From CALOCN01 sp942491735 (GTDB taxonomy: Bacteria > Eisenbacteria > RBG-16-71-46 > JABDJR01), in assembly GCA_942491735.1 (NCBI GenBank), contig CALOCN010000014.1, forward strand, positions 62,001 to 126,000: a stretch of 64,000 nucleotides of DNA, written 5' to 3'. The position numbers and the translations under genes are program-made. Below the pieces are notes generated by a model. It made no database searches. It had not been told where the DNA came from and saw nothing but the letters and a program-made list of their open reading frames with translations. Of this stretch, positions 40,806 through 48,636 are shown one piece after another (position 1 is the stretch's first letter; the number at the start of each line of letters is the position of its first letter).

Positions 40806-42881
40806 ATGTATTCCAATCGACGTACTGGATCCCTCCGGGGGATCCTTGGGTTTGTCGCGCTCGCTGCGGTGAGCTTACTGGGAGTTTCCACGATGACGCA
40901 GAACGCCACCGCTGAAGGAAAGCCCGAGCTCGGGGAGTGGGGAGTCGATCTCACCGCTCGCGACGCCGCCGCCAAGCCGGGAGACGACTTCTTCCGGTTT
41001 GCCAACGGAGCCTGGCTCGACTCCTACGAGATCCCGGAAGACCTGCCCGGGACCGGCTCGTTCATCAAGCTCTACCTCCGCTCGGAAGAGCAGGTGAACG
41101 CGATCATCCTCGATGCGGCGGCCAGTCCCAAGCCGGGCAGCCTCGAGGAAAAGGTCGGCGTACTCTACAGCGGCTATCTCGACACCGACGGCATCGAGGC
41201 CAAGGGATTGGCTCCGCTGGAGCCCTATCTGCACGAGATCAACGTGAGCGAGAACCACGTCCAGGTTGCGGACCTGCTGGCCCGGTTCGATCGCGTGGGC
41301 GGCACGACCCCGTTCGCCTTCTACATCGATCAGGACGAGAAGGACCCTTCCACTTATATCCCCAAGCTGATGCAGAGCGGGCTCGGTCTGCCCGACCGGG
41401 ACTATTATCTGGATGCGGAGAACGAGCGGTTCGTGGAGGCCAAGGCGGTCTATCGGGAGTATCTCGAGAAGATGCTCACCCTGGCCGGCAAGTCCGAGCC
41501 GGGCATGCGCGCCGATCGCATCCTGGCCCTGGAGACACGGATCGCCGAGGTGCACTGGCCCAACGAGGACATGCGGGAGGTCGACAAGACCTACAACAAG
41601 ATGACCCGCAAGGAACTCGCCGAGCTCGCCCCGGAGTTCCCCTGGAGCGACTACTTCAACGCCCTGGGCATGGCGGGGCAGGACGAGTTCATTGTCATGC
41701 CGCCCAGTGCCTACCAGGGGATGGCGAAGATCTTCGCCGACACCCCGATCGACACCTGGAAGGACTATCTGACCTATCGCCTCCTGCGCAACAACGCGGG
41801 ATTCCTCCCCAAGGAGGTGGACGATGCACACTTCGAGTTCGTCTCCAAGGCGATCACCGGGTCCAAGGAGCAGCGGGCCCGGGACAAGCGCGCCACCCAG
41901 TTCGTGAACGGGGCCATGGGCGAGGCGCTGGGCCAGATCTATGTGGATCGCCACTTCTCCCCCCTGGCCAAGGAGCGCATGGATCAACTGGTGGCCAACC
42001 TCATCGCGGCCATGGGCGAGCGCATCAAGGCCCTGGATTGGATGAGCGAGGAGACCAAGGTCCAGGCCCTGGAGAAGCTGTCCAAGTTCACGGTCAAGAT
42101 CGGCTATCCGGACGAGTGGCGCGACTACTCGGAGTTGGAGATCAACCAGGACGACCTGCTGGGGAACGCTTTCCGCGCCCGGTCGTTCGACTTCGACTAC
42201 AACGTGGCCAAGCTGGGCAAGCCGGTGGATCGCAACGAGTGGTTCATGCCGCCCCAGACCGTCAACGCCTACTACAACCCGGGCATGAACGAGATCGTGT
42301 TCCCGGCCGCCATCCTCCAGCCGCCGTTCTTTGATCCCTATGCGGACGATGCGGTGAACTACGGCGGGATTGGTCAGGTCATTGGTCACGAGATCGGTCA
42401 CGGGTTCGACGACCAGGGTCGCAAGTCCGACGGCGACGGCGTGCTGCGCGACTGGTGGACCGAAGAGGACGCCGAGCGCTTCAAGCAGCGGGCGGACATG
42501 CTGGTGGCCCAGTACGACGGCTTCAGCCCGCTCGAGGGCATGAACATCAACGGCGAGTTCACCCTGGGCGAGAACATCGGTGACCTGGGCGGGATCGAGA
42601 TCGCCTACCACGCATACCAGTTGAGCCTGGAGGGCAAGGAAGCGCCGGTCATCGACGGGCTCACCGGAGAGCAGCGGTTCTTCCTGGGCTTCGCCCAGAT
42701 CTGGAAGGGCAAGATGCGGGACGCCATCCTGGCCAACCAGCTCTCCTCGGATCCCCACAGCCCGGTGCGGTTCCGGGTCAACGGGGTGCTCCCCAACCTC
42801 GACGAGTGGTACGAGGCCTTTGGCGTGACCGAGGGCAACGCGATGTACCTGCCGCCGGAGGAGCGCGTTCGCATCTGGTAG
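40806..42881 (+). CDS. M13-family zinc metallopeptidase (neprilysin/PepO-like)
   Basis: A 691-residue peptidase with an N-terminal hydrophobic segment (about 12-30) as signal or anchor, so it acts outside the cytoplasm. All M13 hallmarks are present: KPGDDFFRFANGAWLD near the N-terminus, substrate-binding NAYYNP, zinc motif HEIGH (528-532) followed by GFDDQGRKSDGDG, and GENIGDLGG with the third ligand E589. It ends in PPEERVRIW; the C-terminal tryptophan is typical of the family. These enzymes cleave small peptides of up to about 40 residues. The length is normal and no key residue is missing. It is monocistronic, divergent from the SGNH gene and convergent with the SemiSWEET gene. Confidence 0.95.
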   Translation: MYSNRRTGSLRGILGFVALAAVSLLGVSTMTQNATAEGKPELGEWGVDLTARDAAAKPGDDFFRFANGAWLDSYEIPEDLPGTGSFIKLYLRSEEQVNAIILDAAASPKPGSLEEKVGVLYSGYLDTDGIEAKGLAPLEPYLHEINVSENHVQVADLLARFDRVGGTTPFAFYIDQDEKDPSTYIPKLMQSGLGLPDRDYYLDAENERFVEAKAVYREYLEKMLTLAGKSEPGMRADRILALETRIAEVHWPNEDMREVDKTYNKMTRKELAELAPEFPWSDYFNALGMAGQDEFIVMPPSAYQGMAKIFADTPIDTWKDYLTYRLLRNNAGFLPKEVDDAHFEFVSKAITGSKEQRARDKRATQFVNGAMGEALGQIYVDRHFSPLAKERMDQLVANLIAAMGERIKALDWMSEETKVQALEKLSKFTVKIGYPDEWRDYSELEINQDDLLGNAFRARSFDFDYNVAKLGKPVDRNEWFMPPQTVNAYYNPGMNEIVFPAAILQPPFFDPYADDAVNYGGIGQVIGHEIGHGFDDQGRKSDGDGVLRDWWTEEDAERFKQRADMLVAQYDGFSPLEGMNINGEFTLGENIGDLGGIEIAYHAYQLSLEGKEAPVIDGLTGEQRFFLGFAQIWKGKMRDAILANQLSSDPHSPVRFRVNGVLPNLDEWYEAFGVTEGNAMYLPPEERVRIW

Positions 42882-42903
42882 GCAGCAAGTTTGAGACCGC
42901 GCT

Positions 42904-43158
42904 TCAGCGGTTTCCGTACCGAAACTTCAACCCGATCTCGATCAGGATCAGCAGGCCGAACACTCCATTCATGACAACCACGGGGGTCAGGCCCAGCCGC
43001 ACCGCGTAGATCTCGTAAAGAGATGCCGAACCCAGGGACATGAGGAGCATTCCCATGGAGACGTCGTCGACCTGCTTGGTGCGCCAGGAATGGACAACCT
43101 GCGGCAGGAAACAGAGGGCGAGCAGAAGCCCTGCGGCGTAGCCGATCACGTCGGTCAT
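42904..43158 (-). CDS. SemiSWEET / PQ-loop family transporter
   Basis: An 84-residue membrane protein with three helices (about 4-22, 36-54, 60-78), the size of a bacterial SemiSWEET that forms homodimeric sugar channels. The first helix contains the PQ motif: GLLLALCFLPQVVHSWRTK, followed by DVSMGMLLMSLGSASLYEIY, in which the second conserved segment is typical of PQ-loop proteins. The substrate could be glucose, sucrose or another small solute. It follows the AraC-type regulator by 5 nt on the minus strand and is probably the regulator's operon partner. It is convergent with the M13 gene, 22 nt apart. Confidence 0.88.
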   Translation of the reverse strand: MTDVIGYAAGLLLALCFLPQVVHSWRTKQVDDVSMGMLLMSLGSASLYEIYAVRLGLTPVVVMNGVFGLLILIEIGLKFRYGNR

Positions 43159-43163
43159 GATGT

Positions 43164-44213
43164 TCAGTCCCCGATCGTCACGGTCAAAGATACCGACGCC
43201 CGGCGGCGGTGCCGCAGGGTCTGGCTTGGTGTTTCACCAAAGGCCCTGCGGTACTGTCTCCCCATTTCCCCCAGGTGGTCGAATCCCGCCCCGGTTGCGG
43301 CGCGCGTAACCGGACTCGGGCCATCGGTCCCCGCCAGCAATCGATGGCGCATGTTCTGGAGGCGCCAGGACAGAAGGTAGCGGTGTGGGCTCACCCCCAG
43401 ACACCGCGAGAAGATACGGTAGAGGGTGCGTTCCGATACTCCCACCCCGCGCGCCAATCCGGCCACGGACAACGCGCTCTCCGGATCGCATTCGGCAATC
43501 AACTCCACGGTCATGGCGACAGTGCGGCGATCCCCGGTGCGACTCTCCTCGACCGGTGCCAGTGGAGTCGGATCGCCGGCATCGAGCATGGACTCGACGA
43601 AATCGAGCAGTCCGCGTTCCTGGAAACTGCCGTCCCGCCCGGCAACCGAATCCGCTTCTTGGCCTATCGCTGGAGGGTACACTCTGGCCACCGCCGACTT
43701 CAGGCGGGCCAGGGTGAGCGGTGGCAGGCGGCGAAGGAGACCTTGGCCCTGCGACCAGCCTCGCTGGTCCGCGTGGTCCCGCGCAGTGATCACCTCCAGA
43801 ACGAGCCCCGGGTAGAGCCGGTGCTCGGTCTCGCGCTGGGCGGCTTGCTCCACACACCAGCCGGATCCACAGGCAACGCCGTTGTGTAGCACCGGCGATT
43901 CGAACTCGACCGCGATGGCAAGGTCGAAGACGTCCTGCAGCATGGCAAACGTGGCCAGATAGGGCCGGCGGATGGCATAGATCCAGAGCTCGATTCCGCG
44001 GCCACGGATCAGCAGCACCCGCGTCCGTGGGTCACCCCCCTCAAGCGGAACGACCCGGCCTTCGAACAGGTTGTTCTCCGAGTACAGAAGGCAGGGATCC
44101 AGCAGGGTGATGTCGAACGCGGCAACGGGATCCGCGGAAACCGGAACTGGTCCAGGATGGGGGACGTTTTGGCAGGAATCCGATAGCCCCACGGCAGGGC
44201 GTTCTCTCAACAT
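43164..44213 (-). CDS. AraC-family transcriptional regulator
   Basis: A 349-residue regulator. I chose the ATG at 44213 because GGGAGG lies a few bases upstream; the frame remains open to 44339 but that extension is Arg/Ser-rich. The N-terminal 220 residues are the effector or dimerisation region, resembling AraC-like ligand-binding domains that precede helix-turn-helix regions. The C-terminal double helix-turn-helix begins SALSVAGLARGVGVSERTLY, then RIFSRCLGVSPHRYLLSWRL, and the second helix is near VTRAATGAGFDHLGEMGRQY. It lies 5 nt before the SemiSWEET gene in the same operon and diverges from the amidohydrolase genes, so it may control either. The effector is unknown. Confidence 0.85.
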   Translation of the reverse strand: MLRERPAVGLSDSCQNVPHPGPVPVSADPVAAFDITLLDPCLLYSENNLFEGRVVPLEGGDPRTRVLLIRGRGIELWIYAIRRPYLATFAMLQDVFDLAIAVEFESPVLHNGVACGSGWCVEQAAQRETEHRLYPGLVLEVITARDHADQRGWSQGQGLLRRLPPLTLARLKSAVARVYPPAIGQEADSVAGRDGSFQERGLLDFVESMLDAGDPTPLAPVEESRTGDRRTVAMTVELIAECDPESALSVAGLARGVGVSERTLYRIFSRCLGVSPHRYLLSWRLQNMRHRLLAGTDGPSPVTRAATGAGFDHLGEMGRQYRRAFGETPSQTLRHRRRASVSLTVTIGD

Positions 44214-44401
44214 CGACCTCCCGGTCAAGGACCGCCCGAGCTCTTGGCGACTTCCGGAAGGTCCGGATAGGGAGCGTGTGGGTAGCGGACGAGGACCCAC
44301 TCGAATCTGATCGTAGCGAGCGGCTTCCGAACGTCGCAAGAGCAGTGAGTCTCCGTGCCCTCAGCGGAGCGCCGGTTCATTCATCCAAGTAGAGGCACAA
44401 C

Positions 44402-46102
44402 ATGGCGTTACGAGCTTCTTATCTCATCTTCAGCAGCTGGGTCCTCCTGATGTGGGTCGGGATCGCCGGGGCCGCGACACCCGCGGAGCGCGTGTTCCTG
44501 AACGGGCGCATCTGGACCGTTGAGCCCGGCCAACCCTGGGCAGAGGCTGTGGCGATCGAGGGCAAGCGGTTCATCTTCGTGGGCGGGAACGAGGATGCCC
44601 AGCGCTACGTGGGCGACGACACCGAGGTCGTCGATCTCGGGGGCCGCTTCGTGATGCCCGGCATCTACGATATGCACATCCACCCGGATCTGGCCTTCGG
44701 GCCGCGGGTAGCCCGCCAGGTGATTCTGACCCAGTACGCCCCGCCGGAGCAGATCCGGGAGGAACTGCTGGCGTACTCCGAGGCGCATCCCGACCAGGAG
44801 TGGATCGTCGGGGAGCCGTGGTTCGATCCGATCTTCAAGGATCAGGGAGTTGAACCCGGCAAGGCCTGGCTGGACAGCTTCCTGCCCGACCGCCCGGTTG
44901 CCATTCTCGACGACTCCCGCCACATCCTCATGATCAACAGCAAGGGGCTCGAACTGGCCGGGCTGGACGAGACCACCTTCGAGCCGGACCACGGGATCGT
45001 CCACAAGGACCCGGAGACCGGGGAACTCCTGGGTCTCCTCCAGGACGGAGCCCAGACCCTGGCCGAGCATGCCATGCCCCCCATGGACTGGCGGGTCATG
45101 GAGGAGGCCTACCGGCAGAGCCTCCCCATCCTCAACGCGTTCGGCATCGTGGCTGCGCGTTCCAACCACGTGAACACCGCGCGTCTGCGCGGCCTGCAGA
45201 TGCTTGAGCGCAATGGTGAACTGACCGTGCGCTTCGACGCTTCCATCAGCTGGAAGGACGACATCGTCTTCACCGTGCCCGACCGCGCGGCACTCCTGTC
45301 CGGAGAGCGGTTCCGCTACCGGTCGGAACACGTGAACCCGAACTTCATCAAGTTCCACCTGGACGGATCCTTCGGCACCGCGTACCTCCTGGAACCCTAC
45401 GCGGGGGAAATGGGCGCCGGGGGCTGGCGTGGTGCGCTCAACGAGAATCCGTGGGAGCTTCGGGACCTCGTGGTGGATATGGATCGTCGCGGGATCACCG
45501 TGGTGGCCCACGCGATCGGCGACGGGGCGATCCGTCTCGCTCTGGACGCGTACGAGCACATGCGCGACGTCAACGGCATGAGCAGCCTCCGGCACTCCAT
45601 TGCGCACATGAACTTCGCCACGCCAAGCGACCTGGCCCGCTTCCGTGAGCTGAACATCATTCCCGAGTTCGGGGGCTGGCAGATGTGGGATCCGGAGGGA
45701 GAGGTAGCCAGGCTGGTCCCCCTCTACATCGGGGAAGAACGAATGGCCAACTACTTCAACATCCGCGGGGCCCTGGACCACGGCGCGGTGGCGGTGATCA
45801 GCAGCGACTGGCCGGTCAGCCTGGAACCCAACCCCTTCCCCGGGATTCGCGACATGGTCCATCGCGGGGACCAGTACGGCTGGCAGGGGGTGACGCTTGA
45901 GCAGGCCCTGCGGGTCGCCACCTGGAACGGCGCCTACGCGATGTCCATGGAAGACGACGCCGGTTCCATTCGCGAGGGCAAGTTGGCCGACTTCATCGTG
46001 CTGGACCGGAACCTCTTCGAGTCCAACCGTCTGGGCATCGGGGAGACGCAGGTCCTGCGCACGGTGTTCGAAGGGCAGACGGTCTACCGAGCAGCCCAGT
46101 AA
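44402..46102 (+). CDS. Exported amidohydrolase, YtcJ-like
   Basis: A 566-residue metal-dependent hydrolase of the amidohydrolase-3 family, with a signal peptide (residues 1-25, cleavage near GAA). The N-terminal beta-sandwich reads VFLNGRIWTVEPGQPWAEAV and VVDLGGRFVMPGIYDMHIHP, which holds the first metal-binding HxH. Later ligands are in VVAHAIGDGAIRLALDAYEH and RHSIAHMNFA, and the closing Asp is in VISSDWPVSLEPNPF. The C-terminal sandwich contains SIREGKLADFIVLDRNLF. This subfamily hydrolyses N-formyl, amide or other C-N bonds; the substrate is unknown. It is 23 nt before a paralogue, so a tandem duplication. The export signal is unusual for cytoplasmic YtcJ relatives. Confidence 0.88.
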   Translation: MALRASYLIFSSWVLLMWVGIAGAATPAERVFLNGRIWTVEPGQPWAEAVAIEGKRFIFVGGNEDAQRYVGDDTEVVDLGGRFVMPGIYDMHIHPDLAFGPRVARQVILTQYAPPEQIREELLAYSEAHPDQEWIVGEPWFDPIFKDQGVEPGKAWLDSFLPDRPVAILDDSRHILMINSKGLELAGLDETTFEPDHGIVHKDPETGELLGLLQDGAQTLAEHAMPPMDWRVMEEAYRQSLPILNAFGIVAARSNHVNTARLRGLQMLERNGELTVRFDASISWKDDIVFTVPDRAALLSGERFRYRSEHVNPNFIKFHLDGSFGTAYLLEPYAGEMGAGGWRGALNENPWELRDLVVDMDRRGITVVAHAIGDGAIRLALDAYEHMRDVNGMSSLRHSIAHMNFATPSDLARFRELNIIPEFGGWQMWDPEGEVARLVPLYIGEERMANYFNIRGALDHGAVAVISSDWPVSLEPNPFPGIRDMVHRGDQYGWQGVTLEQALRVATWNGAYAMSMEDDAGSIREGKLADFIVLDRNLFESNRLGIGETQVLRTVFEGQTVYRAAQ

Positions 46103-46125
46103 CGGGAAACCACAGGAAGACAAGC

Positions 46126-47895
46126 ATGACCCAGAGACGTGACAGCATCCGTTTCCTCTCCGTACTGATTCTCTCCCTCGCCTTCGCGGTGCCGGCCGCA
46201 GCGCAGGATGCGGATACCGTGTATCGCAACGGCCGGATCTACACCGTGGAGGACGACCAGCCCTGGGCCGAGGCGGCCGCGGTGAAGGACGGGAAGTTCA
46301 CGTATGTCGGTGACGATGCGGGGGTCGAGTCCTGGATCGGTGGGGAGACGGTGGTCGTGGACCTGAACGGCCGTTTCGTCATGCCCGGGATCTACGACAC
46401 GCATCTGCATCCCGACCTGGCCCTGGTTCCGGAGATGATCGGTCAGTTCTACTTCGAACAGTCGGTTCCCACTCCGGAAGAGGTCAAGGAGGCCGTCCTG
46501 GAGTTCGCAGCCGCCAACCCGGGTGAGGGCTGGATCGTCGGCCGCGGCTGGCAGCCGGTGGTGTTCGCGCAGGCCGGGGTCGAGGCGGGGCGTGCCTGGC
46601 TGGACGCGTTCATGCCGGACCGGCCGGTCTATCTCATCGACAACAGCACCGTGCACAACATGTTCAACACCAAAGCCATGGAACTCGCCGGGCTTTCGCG
46701 GGAGTCCCGGGACCCACGTCACGGGCACTTTCTGCGCACGGAGGACGGAGACCTGCTGGGCATCGTCGAGGATGGCGCCCAGGCTCCCTTCCTTGCCGCC
46801 ATGCCCCCGGTGCCTCAGGACGTCTACGAGGAAGCCTACCGGAGAGCGGTCGAGCGATTGAGCGCCGTGGGCGTGGTGGGGGCCAAGTTCTCCCAGATGA
46901 GCGTGCCCATGATCGAGGCGGTGCACTACCTGGACGAGAGCAACCAGCTGACCCTGCGACTGGAGACCCACCTCTCCTGGAAGGATGACTACGGCCACGT
47001 GTCGGGCCGTTGGGACCACATCGCGGGCAAGCGGCTGATGTACCGTTCCGAGCTCGTCAATGCCAACGGGGTGAAGTTCCACTTCGACGGGGTCACCCCG
47101 GCGCGTTCGGCGCGCATGCTGGAGCCCTACCGGGGGGAAGAGAGCTGGCGAGGCAGCACCAACCTCACCCAGCCGGAACTGGACGACGTACTGGTCTACC
47201 TGGACAAGCTCGGCATCCGGGTGGACGCGCACTGCAACGGGGACGGCTCGGCCCGCCAGTTCCTGGATGCGGTGGAGGTGGCGCGAAAGAAGAACGGCCC
47301 CGGGGGACCCCGGCACCAGATGACGCACACCGTCTTCGTGCATCCCGATGACCGCTCGCGGTTTGCCGAACTCAACGTGGTTCCGGAGTTCTCCCCGATC
47401 TACTGGTACATGTCCGAGTTCTCGGTTGGGGCAACCGAACTGCTGACCGAGTCCCAGGCGGCAGGGGCGTGGCCCGTGGCCGAAATCCTGGCCGCCGGGG
47501 GGCGCGGGACCGTGGGAACCGACTGGCCGGTGACCCCGCTGGAGGGAATCTGGGTCGGCTTCGAGGCCCTGGTGACCCGGGAGAATCCCTGGGGGGAGAT
47601 GGAAGGGCGATGGGGCACCCCGATCACCCTCGAGCAGGCAATCCGGGTCATGACCCTCAACGGCGCCTGGTCCATGGAGATCGAGGATCTGACCGGCAGC
47701 ATCAAGACCGGGAAGTCGGCGGACTTCATCATCCTGGACCGGAACCTGTTCGAGATCGATCCCGGGGAAATCGGCGGCACCCGGGTGCTTACCACCGTGT
47801 TCCGCGGGGAACCGGTCAGCGTGAGCGACGAGGTGCGGGCCTACCTGGACGAACACCAGGACGCGCCGTTTCCGACCCGGCTTTCATTCCCCTGA
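46126..47895 (+). CDS. Exported amidohydrolase, paralogue of the preceding gene
   Basis: A 589-residue paralogue of 44402-46102 with its own signal peptide (LILSLAFAVPAAAQ). It shares VYRNGRIYTVEDDQPWAEAA, FVMPGIYDTHLHPDL (first HxH), the central KWHFDG-type strand NGVKFHFDGVTP, VDAHCNGDGSARQFLDAVEV, HQMTHTVFVHPDD, and GTDWPVTPLEG with the conserved Asp. Here Ala-His-Ala-Ile-Gly-Asp of the first copy is replaced by Ala-His-Cys-Asn-Gly-Asp, the more common YtcJ form. The two enzymes form one transcription unit (AGGAAGA precedes this ATG) and probably act on related exported or extracellular substrates. Order and divergence suggest an old duplication rather than a recent one. Confidence 0.88.
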   Translation: MTQRRDSIRFLSVLILSLAFAVPAAAQDADTVYRNGRIYTVEDDQPWAEAAAVKDGKFTYVGDDAGVESWIGGETVVVDLNGRFVMPGIYDTHLHPDLALVPEMIGQFYFEQSVPTPEEVKEAVLEFAAANPGEGWIVGRGWQPVVFAQAGVEAGRAWLDAFMPDRPVYLIDNSTVHNMFNTKAMELAGLSRESRDPRHGHFLRTEDGDLLGIVEDGAQAPFLAAMPPVPQDVYEEAYRRAVERLSAVGVVGAKFSQMSVPMIEAVHYLDESNQLTLRLETHLSWKDDYGHVSGRWDHIAGKRLMYRSELVNANGVKFHFDGVTPARSARMLEPYRGEESWRGSTNLTQPELDDVLVYLDKLGIRVDAHCNGDGSARQFLDAVEVARKKNGPGGPRHQMTHTVFVHPDDRSRFAELNVVPEFSPIYWYMSEFSVGATELLTESQAAGAWPVAEILAAGGRGTVGTDWPVTPLEGIWVGFEALVTRENPWGEMEGRWGTPITLEQAIRVMTLNGAWSMEIEDLTGSIKTGKSADFIILDRNLFEIDPGEIGGTRVLTTVFRGEPVSVSDEVRAYLDEHQDAPFPTRLSFP

Positions 47896-47960
47896 TCCCC
47901 ACCCGGGGTCCGGCTTGGCACGGCGCGGGGAGTGCGCAATCCGAAAACCGATAATAATTG

Positions 47961-47990
47961 TTGACCGATTGGTTCCCAATTTCCTAGAGT
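47961..47990 (+). promoter_or_regulatory. Promoter of the TetR-RND operon with palindromic operator
   Basis: TTGACC (47961-47966) and TAGAGT (47985-47990) are 18 nt apart. Between them ATTGG-TTC-CCAAT (47968-47980) is a perfect inverted repeat, and ACCGATTGGT overlaps it. This placement is typical of TetR autorepression by the product of the next gene at 48028. Confidence 0.6.
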
Positions 47991-48027
47991 CCCCGGGCGC
48001 AGAAATCGCCCCCCTCCCGAGGACCCG

Positions 48028-48636
48028 ATGGCTCGACCCCGCGAATTCGACATGGACCAGGTGCTGGACGCGGCCATGCTCGCGTTCTGGACCCACGGCT
48101 ACGAGGCCACGTCCCTCCAGGACCTGATCGACGCCACCGGTCTGCAGAAGGGATCTATCTACAAGGCGTTCGGCGACAAGCACTCGCTCTTTGTCACCGT
48201 GCTTCGGCGCTACCTGGATGGGATGTTCGTCCAGGTGGACCAGGTGGCGAAGACGCATTCCCCCGCCGAGACGGTCCGGATCTGGATCGACATGATCCAG
48301 GGGTTCGGCCAGGACGACACGCTCCGCAAGGGGTGCCTGGGCTGCAACACCGCGGTGGAGCTGGGTCCCCACGACCCGGACGTCAACCAGGTGTTGCGGG
48401 ACCATGTGCTCAGGATGGAAGCGCTGCTCACCCGGGTTCTCGCGGACGGGCAGGCCCAGGGGGTGTTTCGCACCGACGTTCCTGCCTCGACCCTCGCCCA
48501 GTATCTCCATGTCATCACCGCGGGAACCGCGGCCACATCCAAACTGGGTCTTGCCGAGCATGACCGGGACGACCTGAGTCAGGTCATCCACGCGGCCATC
48601 ACCGGCGATCCGGGTTCAGGAGTATCGAATGTCTGA
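48028..48636 (+). CDS. TetR-family transcriptional repressor
   Basis: A 202-residue regulator. The N-terminal helix-turn-helix (about residues 8-54) is canonical: FDMDQVLDAAMLAFWTHGYE, then SLQDLIDATGLQKGSIYKAF and GDKHSLF. The ligand-binding part contains CLGCNTAVELGP, with the C-x-x-C-N pattern common in the subgroup that controls efflux and redox genes. It probably represses itself and the RND operon through the palindrome at 47968-47980. It overlaps the RND gene by 8 nt (ATGTCTGA, 48629-48636), so regulator and pump are translated from one message. The inducer is unknown. Confidence 0.93.
   Translation: MARPREFDMDQVLDAAMLAFWTHGYEATSLQDLIDATGLQKGSIYKAFGDKHSLFVTVLRRYLDGMFVQVDQVAKTHSPAETVRIWIDMIQGFGQDDTLRKGCLGCNTAVELGPHDPDVNQVLRDHVLRMEALLTRVLADGQAQGVFRTDVPASTLAQYLHVITAGTAATSKLGLAEHDRDDLSQVIHAAITGDPGSGVSNV

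Noticed and set aside
40875..42758. Antisense ORF of 627 codons opposite the M13 peptidase
   Set aside because: The M13 motifs on the plus strand are complete; the antisense frame is only open because of GC-rich third positions.
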